In this document: in pieces, positions 26,607 to 33,434 of the stretch
How the letters are laid out: every line of letters begins with the position of its first letter
Position numbering within the stretch: position 1 is the stretch's first letter
From: Fervidobacterium gondwanense DSM 13020
GTDB lineage: Bacteria; Thermotogota; Thermotogae; Thermotogales; Fervidobacteriaceae
Assembly (NCBI RefSeq): GCF_900143265.1
Contig: NZ_FRDJ01000008.1
Span: forward strand, 1-64,000
Length of the DNA: 64,000 bases
Direction: 5' to 3'
Translations under genes and position numbers: made by a program
Notes under the pieces: model-generated
The model's input: only the letters and a program-made list of their open reading frames with translations
What the model was told of the DNA's origin: nothing
Databases searched by the model: none

Positions 26607-27401
26607 ATGGATGAAAATAAAACAAGCATATGGTATCCTGGGCACGTTCAAAAAGCAAAAAGGCAACTCAAAGAAAACTTAAAGAAAGTTGATATAGTTG
26701 TTGTGGTGCTTGATGCTCGAGCTCCTGTTGCCACAACAAGTTTTGAGTTAAAAATATTCAAAGATAAGAAAGTAATAATACTGTTAAATAAATCTGATCT
26801 GGCTAATGAGGAACTTAATAAAGAATGGCAAAAGGAGATATCAAAATATTTTCCGGTAATTCTCGTAAACAAGAATACCGATAGAAGGAACATAATCCGC
26901 CTTATTAAAAGTGTTCCGGTAAAATCTCCAAATCCAAGAATAGTGGTTGTCGGGGTGCCAAACGTTGGAAAATCTACCATAATAAACAAGATAATCGGAC
27001 GGCACAAAGCAAAGACGGGAGCACAGCCTGGAGTTACTCGTGGAGTTCAGTGGATAATGGTGGATGGGTTTACAGTTCTTGACTCTCCGGGGATTCTTTT
27101 TTCTGAAGTTTTTTCAAAGGATATTGCAGCTAAACTGCTTCTAATAGGTTCTGTTCCTGTTGAGAATGTCACAGATGAGATATATAATCGTGCTTTTGCA
27201 ATATATGCCGAGGTAGCAAATGTTGGGGAAGATATGGATATATATTTGAGAAACTTCGGAAAACAGCGTGGATTCTTGAAAAAGGGTGGAGAAGTTGATA
27301 TTGAAAGAGCTAAGAATCTGTTTTTCAAAGAACTTTCCGAAGGTAAGTTCGGAAGGTTTACATACGATGTTGACATCAGCAAATTCGAGGAGGTGCTTTA
27401 A
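26607..27401 (+). CDS. rbgA: RbgA/YlqF circularly permuted GTPase for 50S assembly
   Basis: 264 residues. G motifs in permuted order: G4 N-K-S-D (about 69), then G1 G-V-P-N-V-G-K-S-T (about 117) and G3 D-S-P-G. N-terminus has W-Y-P-G-H-V-Q-K-A, a family hallmark. It assists late large-subunit ribosome assembly. RBS GGAGG 18 bp before; its stop TAA directly touches the cheX ATG. Confidence 0.93.
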   Translation: MDENKTSIWYPGHVQKAKRQLKENLKKVDIVVVVLDARAPVATTSFELKIFKDKKVIILLNKSDLANEELNKEWQKEISKYFPVILVNKNTDRRNIIRLIKSVPVKSPNPRIVVVGVPNVGKSTIINKIIGRHKAKTGAQPGVTRGVQWIMVDGFTVLDSPGILFSEVFSKDIAAKLLLIGSVPVENVTDEIYNRAFAIYAEVANVGEDMDIYLRNFGKQRGFLKKGGEVDIERAKNLFFKELSEGKFGRFTYDVDISKFEEVL

Positions 27402-27869
27402 ATGGTCGACGTAAGGATAGTTAACTCTGTTTTGGCTTCTGCGCAAGGAACATATGAAGCGGTGTTGCAGATGCAAGCTCAATTTGGTAAGCCACAAGCA
27501 GTTAAGAATATAACCCCTAAGTACAATATAGTTACAGTCATAGGTTTCCTTGGTGATATTGAAGGTAATTTTGTCTATTCATTTAGCGAGACGACAGCGT
27601 TAAACATAGTTTCTAAGATGATGGGAATGGAATATAATACTTTAGATGAGCTTGCTCTAAGTGCAATAGGGGAGCTTGGTAACATGACTTCAGGCAGTAT
27701 AGCAATGAACCTTGAAAAGCTCGGCTACAAGATCGACATTACGCCACCAACGGTAATTACAGGTAAAGATATGATGATTACTGCTGAAGGGTTAATAATT
27801 AGACTTCCAGTTTCGCTATTTGAAACAGAGGATTTAGAACTTCACATTGCTATACGAGGAGGTAAGTGA
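27402..27869 (+). CDS. cheX: CheX, CheY-P phosphatase
   Basis: 155 residues. The single catalytic helix reads A-I-G-E-L-G-N-M-T-S-G (about 84-94), matching the E-x-x-N motif of CheX/CheC phosphatases; CheC would have two. P-V-S-L-F-E near the end also fits. It dephosphorylates CheY-P and would act on flagellar signalling. RBS GAGGTG sits within the end of rbgA. A small stem-loop lies after the stop. Confidence 0.88.
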   Translation: MVDVRIVNSVLASAQGTYEAVLQMQAQFGKPQAVKNITPKYNIVTVIGFLGDIEGNFVYSFSETTALNIVSKMMGMEYNTLDELALSAIGELGNMTSGSIAMNLEKLGYKIDITPPTVITGKDMMITAEGLIIRLPVSLFETEDLELHIAIRGGK

Positions 27870-27883
27870 ACCTCAAATAAGAT

Positions 27884-27903
27884 CAGTGAGTTTTCACTGT
27901 TTG
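27884..27903 (+). terminator. Weak stem-loop after cheX
   Basis: CAGTGA-GTTT-TCACTG followed by TTTG. The stem is short and A+T-rich, and the T run is poor, so it may only attenuate. Confidence 0.3.
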
Positions 27904-27948
27904 ACATTGTTGAATATTCTTTATTGAAGAAAACGAGGTGTTATATAG

Positions 27949-28596
27949 ATGGTCGTTGTGACTGGTGTGCTGAAAGAAGAAATAGTGGGCGTTTTTAGAG
28001 AGATGTTACCTCTGCTTGAGAACGGCGAACTGATAAAAAGAAATTATGCACGTGGGATAATCGGTGGAAATGAGGTAGTCACTCTCTACGGTTTAGTTGG
28101 TAAGGTTGAGAGTGCAATGCTTGCACAGGCGATAATAGATAAGTTCAACCCAAGGTACATTATACACTGCGGTTCAGCTGGAGCCATTCATCCTGAACTG
28201 AAAATTGGAGATTTAGTCTGCGGTAATGTGTACTTCGAGCATGATTTTAAATCAGAAAAGAAAGTTCCTATAGAAGCATCAACAGCTCTAATAGAAAAAA
28301 TATCGGACGTTTACGACAGTATAAACTTTGGACCTATAGTCAGCGGAGACGTTTTGGTAAGTGACAAGGAAACGAAGATGAGGCTTTACGAAACTTTTGG
28401 CGCGTATGCTGTTGATATGGACAGCGCAGCCATTGCAAAGGTTTGTTACCAAAATGGGGTTGAATTCTGTTCACTTAAGGTCATCGTTGATACAAGCGAA
28501 GAACAAGCTCGCATCGAGTATGAACAAAATTTCAGAAAGTTTGCAAGCTTACCCTCAACGATCATTTCTGAATTGCTTGATAAACATCTTTTGTGA
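27949..28596 (+). CDS. 5'-methylthioadenosine/S-adenosylhomocysteine nucleosidase-like protein
   Basis: 215 residues of the PNP/UDP phosphorylase fold in MTAN form: C-G-S-A-G-A (about 66), G-D-L-V-C-G, and V-D-M-D-S-A-A-I-A-K-V (about 159) followed by V-I-V-D. The usual glutamate of the M-E-S/M-E-G motif is replaced by aspartate, a conservative change that could shift substrate preference. ATG at 27949 after GAGGTG. It would salvage MTA or SAH, the product of methylation reactions such as CheR's. Confidence 0.75.
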   Translation: MVVVTGVLKEEIVGVFREMLPLLENGELIKRNYARGIIGGNEVVTLYGLVGKVESAMLAQAIIDKFNPRYIIHCGSAGAIHPELKIGDLVCGNVYFEHDFKSEKKVPIEASTALIEKISDVYDSINFGPIVSGDVLVSDKETKMRLYETFGAYAVDMDSAAIAKVCYQNGVEFCSLKVIVDTSEEQARIEYEQNFRKFASLPSTIISELLDKHLL

Positions 28597-28627
28597 AGAA
28601 GTACGAATCAGCAACGGGGTTGAATAT

Positions 28628-29614
28628 ATGAGAAAAATTCGCACTAATAAGTCGGAAACTGAAAGTACAAATATCGATTCTGATTCCAAGGTTTCGTCAA
28701 ACGTATTTATTGTTGACGAAAGTAATTATTTTTCGCGTATTGACAAATTCCTGAGGAACGCGCTCAAGAATGTTCCGCTGAGCGCTATTTATAAAATCTT
28801 GCGAACAGGAAAGGTATACATCAACGGCAAAAAAGCAAAAGAGCCTTCGGAGAAGATCGAAATAGGTGACAGAATAGAAATAAGGGGCGAAGATGTATCA
28901 AAGTATAACCGAGATTTCAAAGAACTCAGACCCGCAAAGATGAAGCTGAATATACTGCTTGAAGATGAAGATATAATAGTTCTCAACAAACCAGCGGGGG
29001 TATCTGTCCATCCTGGAAAGTTCGTTAATAAACCATCACTCATAGAAGGTCTCAAATACTATGGTGAGAAGAATGGATTCGAACCCTTTCTTGTGCATAG
29101 ATTAGATAAGGACACTTCAGGTGTCCTTATTGTTGCTAAGAATCGACAAGTAGCACGAGAGTTAAGTGAACTCATATCCTCACGAGATGTTGAAAAGGTT
29201 TACATCGCATTGGTGTTTGGAATAGTCAAACCTCAGAGGATCACACTGCCTGTTGATGGACAAGAGGCGGTTAGTGTTGTTAGCCCGATTAATACATTCA
29301 AATCGAGATTATCCTCAAAAGCACAGGATTTAACTCTACTGCGTGTTGAGATTGAAACTGGGAGAAAACATCAAATTAGAAAGCACCTTGCTGGAATTGG
29401 CGCGCCAATTGTTTGTGACAACGATTACGGAGACTTCAGAATGAACAGAGAATTCGAGAAGAAGTACGGACTTAAGAGACACTTTCTGCACTGCAATAGA
29501 ATGTCGTTTTACTTCAAAGGTAGGTACTACAATTTGGAAGCAGAGTTGGGCGATGATCTAAAACATGTTCTAAAAGTAGTGGAATCAGAAAACTCTCGAA
29601 ATCCTAAGAGGTGA
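28628..29614 (+). CDS. RluD/RluC-family pseudouridine synthase
   Basis: 328 residues from ATG at 28628; a longer in-frame reading upstream overlaps the nucleosidase gene and is not believed. An S4 RNA-binding domain (about 40-100; G-K-V-Y-I-N-G-K-K) is followed by the catalytic H-R-L-D-K-D-T-S-G motif and G-R-K-H-Q-I-R-K-H-L. It modifies rRNA uridines. Which site it targets cannot be told. Ribosome-binding site is weak (GGGG). Confidence 0.88.
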   Translation: MRKIRTNKSETESTNIDSDSKVSSNVFIVDESNYFSRIDKFLRNALKNVPLSAIYKILRTGKVYINGKKAKEPSEKIEIGDRIEIRGEDVSKYNRDFKELRPAKMKLNILLEDEDIIVLNKPAGVSVHPGKFVNKPSLIEGLKYYGEKNGFEPFLVHRLDKDTSGVLIVAKNRQVARELSELISSRDVEKVYIALVFGIVKPQRITLPVDGQEAVSVVSPINTFKSRLSSKAQDLTLLRVEIETGRKHQIRKHLAGIGAPIVCDNDYGDFRMNREFEKKYGLKRHFLHCNRMSFYFKGRYYNLEAELGDDLKHVLKVVESENSRNPKR

Positions 29615-29620
29615 TAAAAA

Positions 29621-30889
29621 TTGAAACTCCCGCTCTTTCCTAAAAACGAGAAATACGTAAATACAGTCATAACAGTTTTTGCGGTACTGGCTTCGATTTT
29701 CATTATATTTCGAATGCCGAACGATAAGGCTAATCTTTCCGTAGCGGTTTATTTTGAAAATGATAAAAGCATATTGTTTTATTCAGGCACTGAAAAAATA
29801 CCAGACACTGTCAAAATAGTAGTGCCTGTTGAAGGGATAAAGGACTCTCCAAAAGATTTTTTAGAAAAGGTTAATAATAAATACGTTGGAGTTATGGAAT
29901 TTTATGGCGATACGAAGTTCATACAGGAATTCTACAGAACCACCGGGTACAAGAATATAGTAAAGGTTCATTACGTAAAACCTCAAGAGCTATCGAGGTA
30001 TAATTCTTATACACTCTTCAAGAGACTTTGGAGAGCCGTTATGGAGAGAAGCATAAATGTGATAATTCTGCCGGAAGGGGAATTATCCACACAGGCTCTA
30101 AGCGAGTTCAAAAAGTTCTTTCAAGTTGAGTCTAACATACCAAAACCAGATGATACGACTTGGAAAAACAAAGTATTTGGAATCGTACTTGCAATGTATG
30201 TGATTGCCCAAGCACCTATTGGTGTTTTATCATTTCTTTTCTTCAATAATTATTGGCTGTTTGTCAGTGTTATTAGCATTTTCGGAACGGTAGTGGCATA
30301 TTTTATTTCCCAAAACAGATTTACAAAAGTCGCAAATGTGTTTATCTTGGGAGTCTTAACGAATTTCGCTTTGTACAAATTTGAATATCTGAACGATATA
30401 GAAGTGTACAGAGGTGTAAAACTTTCCCTGACTGTCCTCCCCTTTATAGTTGCTCTAATAACGTTTCGAGATTTGTACAAAGAGAAATCTATAAAAAGGT
30501 GGCATATTATAACAACTGGTGTTGTTGGAATTGCAGCAGTTGGTTATATGCTTTTGCGCAGTGGTAACTATGGCTATGTTTTGGACTTTGAAGAAAATCT
30601 ACGGATAATGCTTGAAAACATGTTCATTATCAGACCGAGGATTAAAGAGTTGTTATTCTTACCGATGTTTTTCATTGCGGGAAATGTTGAAAACAAATTC
30701 ATTAGCGGTATCCTTACCTTTTTCGGCACTTTCGGTTTTGTCTCGATATTCAATTCATTCTGTCATTTAAAAGCACCGATATACATAGTTTTTTATAGGG
30801 AATTTACCACCGTTCTTGTCTCGATCGTGGTATACTTGGTACTTACTATTTTCAAGAGTCTTCTCATGATTTGGACAAACAAAAAATAA
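29621..30889 (+). CDS. Polytopic membrane protein, resembling DUF5693
   Basis: 422 residues from TTG at 29621 with AAGAGGTGATAAAAA in front. One membrane helix at about 14-32, an external domain of about 150 residues, then about seven membrane helices from 185 onward. The stretch L-F-K-R-L-W-R-A-V-M-E-R-S-I-N-V-I-I-L recalls proteins labelled DUF5693, of unknown role. Last gene of the fliF string, ending 2 bp before a strong terminator. No function is proposed. Confidence 0.65.
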   Translation: MKLPLFPKNEKYVNTVITVFAVLASIFIIFRMPNDKANLSVAVYFENDKSILFYSGTEKIPDTVKIVVPVEGIKDSPKDFLEKVNNKYVGVMEFYGDTKFIQEFYRTTGYKNIVKVHYVKPQELSRYNSYTLFKRLWRAVMERSINVIILPEGELSTQALSEFKKFFQVESNIPKPDDTTWKNKVFGIVLAMYVIAQAPIGVLSFLFFNNYWLFVSVISIFGTVVAYFISQNRFTKVANVFILGVLTNFALYKFEYLNDIEVYRGVKLSLTVLPFIVALITFRDLYKEKSIKRWHIITTGVVGIAAVGYMLLRSGNYGYVLDFEENLRIMLENMFIIRPRIKELLFLPMFFIAGNVENKFISGILTFFGTFGFVSIFNSFCHLKAPIYIVFYREFTTVLVSIVVYLVLTIFKSLLMIWTNKK

Positions 30890-30890
30890 A

Positions 30891-30913
30891 AGCGGCTAAA
30901 AGCCGCTTTTTTA
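30891..30913. terminator. Bidirectional terminator between the membrane protein gene and tRNA-Val
   Basis: AGCGGCT-AAA-AGCCGCT at 30891-30907 followed by TTTTTT on the plus strand; on the minus strand the same stem is followed by TTTTATTTTTT. It serves both the fliF string and the tRNA. Confidence 0.9.
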
Positions 30914-30917
30914 TTTG

Positions 30918-30992
30918 TGGTGGGTGTGGTAGGAATTGAACCTACGACCCCTTCCTCGTGAGGGAAGTGCTCTTCCACTGAGCTACACACCC
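30918..30992 (-). tRNA. tRNA-Val(CAC) with encoded CCA
   Basis: All arms fold: acceptor GGGTGTG/CACACCC, D stem GCTC/GAGC, anticodon stem CTTCC/GGAAG with loop CTCACGA (anticodon CAC), variable GGGTC, T stem GTAGG/CCTAC with TTCAATT loop, discriminator A and CCA at 30918-30920. It reads GUG valine codons. Confidence 0.96.
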
Positions 30993-31013
30993 TGAGAAAC
31001 TAAGGCTACGTTT

Positions 31014-31041
31014 ATTTTATCATATACTCTCCAAATTTCAA
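31014..31041 (-). promoter_or_regulatory. Promoter of tRNA-Val
   Basis: Minus strand TTGAAA (31036-31041), 16-bp spacer, TAAAAT (31014-31019), 21 bp before the mature tRNA 5' end. Confidence 0.65.
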
Positions 31042-31055
31042 GTATTTAAAGGAGA

Positions 31056-31511
31056 TTAACTGAGGTTAGCTAAAGCAACTTTCTCTTCGCTGGTTAAAAG
31101 GCTGTCTACCTCAAGAGTCAAAATCATCTCATTTGGAAGTTTTATAACTCCTGAAATAAACTTCGCATTAGCCATTCCGGCAACATGAGCAGGTGGTTCG
31201 TCTATAACATCCTCAGTCACAGTCAAAACTTCCCTGACATCGTCTACGAGGAATCCTACTTTCTTTCCGTTTTCGAGCTTCACAACAATGACTTTAGTTT
31301 TTTCTTTATTATCAAAATCTTCAAGCATGAACTTTTTTCTAAGATTAATAATTGGAATAATCTCACCCATAAGATTTATTATTCCTTCAACATAGTCCGC
31401 TATATTTGGCATTCTTGTTGTCTTTTCGTACTCTTTAACTCTTTCTACTTTCATTATATTGATAGCAAAAACTTCTCTACCGAGATGAAACGTTAAGAAT
31501 TTCAGTTCCAT
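31056..31511 (-). CDS. cheW: Single-domain CheW coupling protein
   Basis: 151 residues from ATG at 31511 after GGAGGTGGGG; an in-frame ATG 12 codons earlier has no site. Typical CheW order: F-A-I-N-I-M-K-V-E-R-V, then M-P-N-I-A-D-Y-V-E-G-I-I-N-L-M-G-E-I-I-P-I-I-N-L-R (split over two strands), and V-D-D-V-R-E-V-L. It is of ordinary length, unlike the tandem CheW at the left end, and lies downstream of fliS, so it probably serves the flagellar chemotaxis array. Confidence 0.93.
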   Translation of the reverse strand: MELKFLTFHLGREVFAINIMKVERVKEYEKTTRMPNIADYVEGIINLMGEIIPIINLRKKFMLEDFDNKEKTKVIVVKLENGKKVGFLVDDVREVLTVTEDVIDEPPAHVAGMANAKFISGVIKLPNEMILTLEVDSLLTSEEKVALANLS

Positions 31512-31587
31512 AACCCCACCTCCAAAAATTTGTGTAAATTGATGCACATCATATATTCTATCACAGGTGTGGGGGAAAAGTGAATAT

Positions 31588-31797
31588 TCATTTAAAAAGC
31601 GAAATTATTACTGAAAGTGCAAATGAAATACCAGCATACATCAACCAGCGAAATCCAAGAGCATTGCTCTCTTTCGACTTTCGTTCGTTTTGGTTTCTAT
31701 ATGCTCGAAGTCCGATTTCAAAAAATACTATCGCCACTACCATAGCTGCAACAAAGGCTATGAAAAAAATATTTGAAATAATATATGATATTCTCAT
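31588..31797 (-). CDS. Small two-helix membrane protein
   Basis: 69 residues from ATG at 31797 with GGGTGATGAT before it. Two hydrophobic helices (about 4-24 and 49-66) flank a polar, charged loop (R-N-Q-N-E-R-K-S-K-E). Unrecognised. It lies 23 bp after fliS in the same direction, and 76 bp before cheW, so it belongs to a motility-linked operon; a longer reading on the opposite strand is its shadow. Confidence 0.6.
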   Translation of the reverse strand: MRISYIISNIFFIAFVAAMVVAIVFFEIGLRAYRNQNERKSKESNALGFRWLMYAGISFALSVIISLFK

Positions 31798-31820
31798 ATC
31801 ATCACCCAAATAGTCGTAGT

Positions 31821-32228
31821 TTAGAACGCAAGGTTTATCTTCGGTTTGTTAACATCTATCTGACTCGCAGTACTACCTGCAAGTTTCATAGCTTCACGCC
31901 ATGTTGTGAGCAAATCTTCCAGCAACACCTTTACATCATCGAGCTTCTTTTTATCTTTCTTGATATTCGCTTCTACTAGTGTTCTAAACATGTAATTGTA
32001 AAGGGCTCTTAAATTGTGTGCTATTTCTCCGCCTTTCTCCATGTCTAATGAGAGGTTCAATTCCATAATTATATCCTGAGCCCTCACAATCTTTGCGTTA
32101 GCGTTGTTGAAATCTTTTTCGTCTATAAGCCTCTTTGCTTCTTCAATTACGCTTATACCTTTTTGAATAAGAAGCTCTATAAGCTTTGCCGGACTTGCGG
32201 TTAAAACCATCTGTTCTGTGTAATCCAT
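31821..32228 (-). CDS. fliS: FliS, flagellin export chaperone
   Basis: 135 residues, all helical, with V-L-T-A-S-P-A-K-L-I-E-L-L-I near the N-terminus and L-D-M-E-K-G-G-E-I-A-H-N-L-R-A-L-Y-N-Y-M (two halves of one helix pair), which are the FliS hallmarks. It binds the flagellin C-terminus and prevents premature polymerisation. fliD and flagellin genes are not adjacent. Confidence 0.9.
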   Translation of the reverse strand: MDYTEQMVLTASPAKLIELLIQKGISVIEEAKRLIDEKDFNNANAKIVRAQDIIMELNLSLDMEKGGEIAHNLRALYNYMFRTLVEANIKKDKKKLDDVKVLLEDLLTTWREAMKLAGSTASQIDVNKPKINLAF

Positions 32229-32245
32229 ATGTCATACCTCCTTGT

Positions 32246-32839
32246 TCAGTTTACATGTTCAATAGTTTCGAGTACTTTGGAAAAGTATTCTATATAGTAA
32301 TCTAACACGTCTGGGATTTTATTTTCGATTACATCAGAAATCTCAAAATTATCCCTTCTATCAAGGACTTCGACAAGCTCTTTCAGAATCAGTGTAACGT
32401 CTGATTTATTTGTACCAAGTGCGAGTTCGTTGTCACTGAGCTTTGTAATCTGAATCGTAGAATTTCTAAGGTTTTCCATCGCTGAAAGCCCTTCAGCGAG
32501 ATCCTTTATCGCCTTCCACCCTGCTTCTTCACCAGTAAGTATGCTGCTTGCAACTTGCGGTAGCAAAGTCTTGACGTGTTTTATATATCCTAAAACATCA
32601 TTCAAGGTTTCTTTCAGAAAACTCATCGTATCTTGCGTTTCTAACTCGATGAGAAGCTCTTCGTCCAATCTTGCTCCTTTCAGCTCATCTACAAAAGCTA
32701 CAGGAATGTCCTTACTGTTTATTCTCAGGGTCTTTAAGACATGTCCCTCTGGCAAAACACTTTTCAAAAGCTCGCCAAAACTCTCAAAGAGCCCCGATTC
32801 GAACTCCTTTTCAATACCGTTCAGAATGACTTTAACCAT
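32246..32839 (-). CDS. Hypothetical protein next to fliS
   Basis: 197 residues from ATG at 32839, GAGGTG 6 bp before. The first 75 residues look like a small beta-grasp-type fold (V-K-V-I-L-N-G-I-E-K-E-F, ending I-E-L-E-T-Q-D), the rest is helical. No signal or membrane segment. 17 bp before fliS. I do not recognise a family; its position suggests a motility-associated cytosolic protein, possibly a FliS partner. Confidence 0.65.
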   Translation of the reverse strand: MVKVILNGIEKEFESGLFESFGELLKSVLPEGHVLKTLRINSKDIPVAFVDELKGARLDEELLIELETQDTMSFLKETLNDVLGYIKHVKTLLPQVASSILTGEEAGWKAIKDLAEGLSAMENLRNSTIQITKLSDNELALGTNKSDVTLILKELVEVLDRRDNFEISDVIENKIPDVLDYYIEYFSKVLETIEHVN

Positions 32840-32860
32840 CCTTTTCACCTCTTCAAATAC

Positions 32861-33403
32861 TTAAATCTTTTTCATTTCCTTGAACTTAAAGTAAGCCCTC
32901 ATAATACCCGCAACTGTCTTTGCGTCAGTTATCTCGCCACTTATACATTTCTGCACAACATGTTCGAAATCCTCAATCTTTGTTTCAATTATCTCATCTT
33001 CGTCCGGATTAGAATCTCCGGGCGTTAATCCCTGCGCCAAGTAAAGATGTATTACTTCATTTGAAAAACCGGGCGTTGTGTGTATATAGCCTAAATAAGT
33101 ATAAGATTTTGCTGTGTAACCGGTTTCCTCCTCCAGTTCACGCTTGGCACATTCAAGAGGGTCTTCACCGGGCTTGTCAAACTTACCTGCAGGGATTTCC
33201 AATAGTTTTGACTTTATTGGATATCGGTATTGTTCAACGAGAATAACTTTTCCATCATCGGTTACCGGGACAATAGCAACTGCACCCGGGTGGAGTACGT
33301 GTTCTCTTGTGCTCATCGCTCCATTTTCAAGGACCACTTCGTCTCTGAGTACAGTCAAAAGCACGCCACTGAATATCACCTTTGAACTTATCGTCTTTTC
33401 CAT
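32861..33403 (-). CDS. Nudix hydrolase, ADP-ribose pyrophosphatase type
   Basis: 180 residues. Nudix box G-K-F-D-K-P-G-E followed by R-E-L-E-E-E-T-G (about residues 68-92), with one more residue than the canonical G-x5-E spacing; downstream T-P-G-F-S-N-E is the Gln/Pro loop typical of ADP-ribose pyrophosphatases. It likely cleaves ADP-ribose to AMP and ribose-5-phosphate. ATG at 33403, GGAGGTTAAG before it. Confidence 0.88.
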   Translation of the reverse strand: MEKTISSKVIFSGVLLTVLRDEVVLENGAMSTREHVLHPGAVAIVPVTDDGKVILVEQYRYPIKSKLLEIPAGKFDKPGEDPLECAKRELEEETGYTAKSYTYLGYIHTTPGFSNEVIHLYLAQGLTPGDSNPDEDEIIETKIEDFEHVVQKCISGEITDAKTVAGIMRAYFKFKEMKKI

Positions 33404-33434
33404 ACGTTTTCTTAACCTCCTACATTTGAATTTT

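Noticed and set aside
28397-28627. A long N-terminal extension of the pseudouridine synthase
   Set aside because: It lies within the nucleosidase gene in another frame and has no family similarity.
31580-31813. A 77-codon plus-strand frame near fliS
   Set aside because: It is antisense to the small membrane protein, which has the better ribosome-binding site and fits the operon direction.
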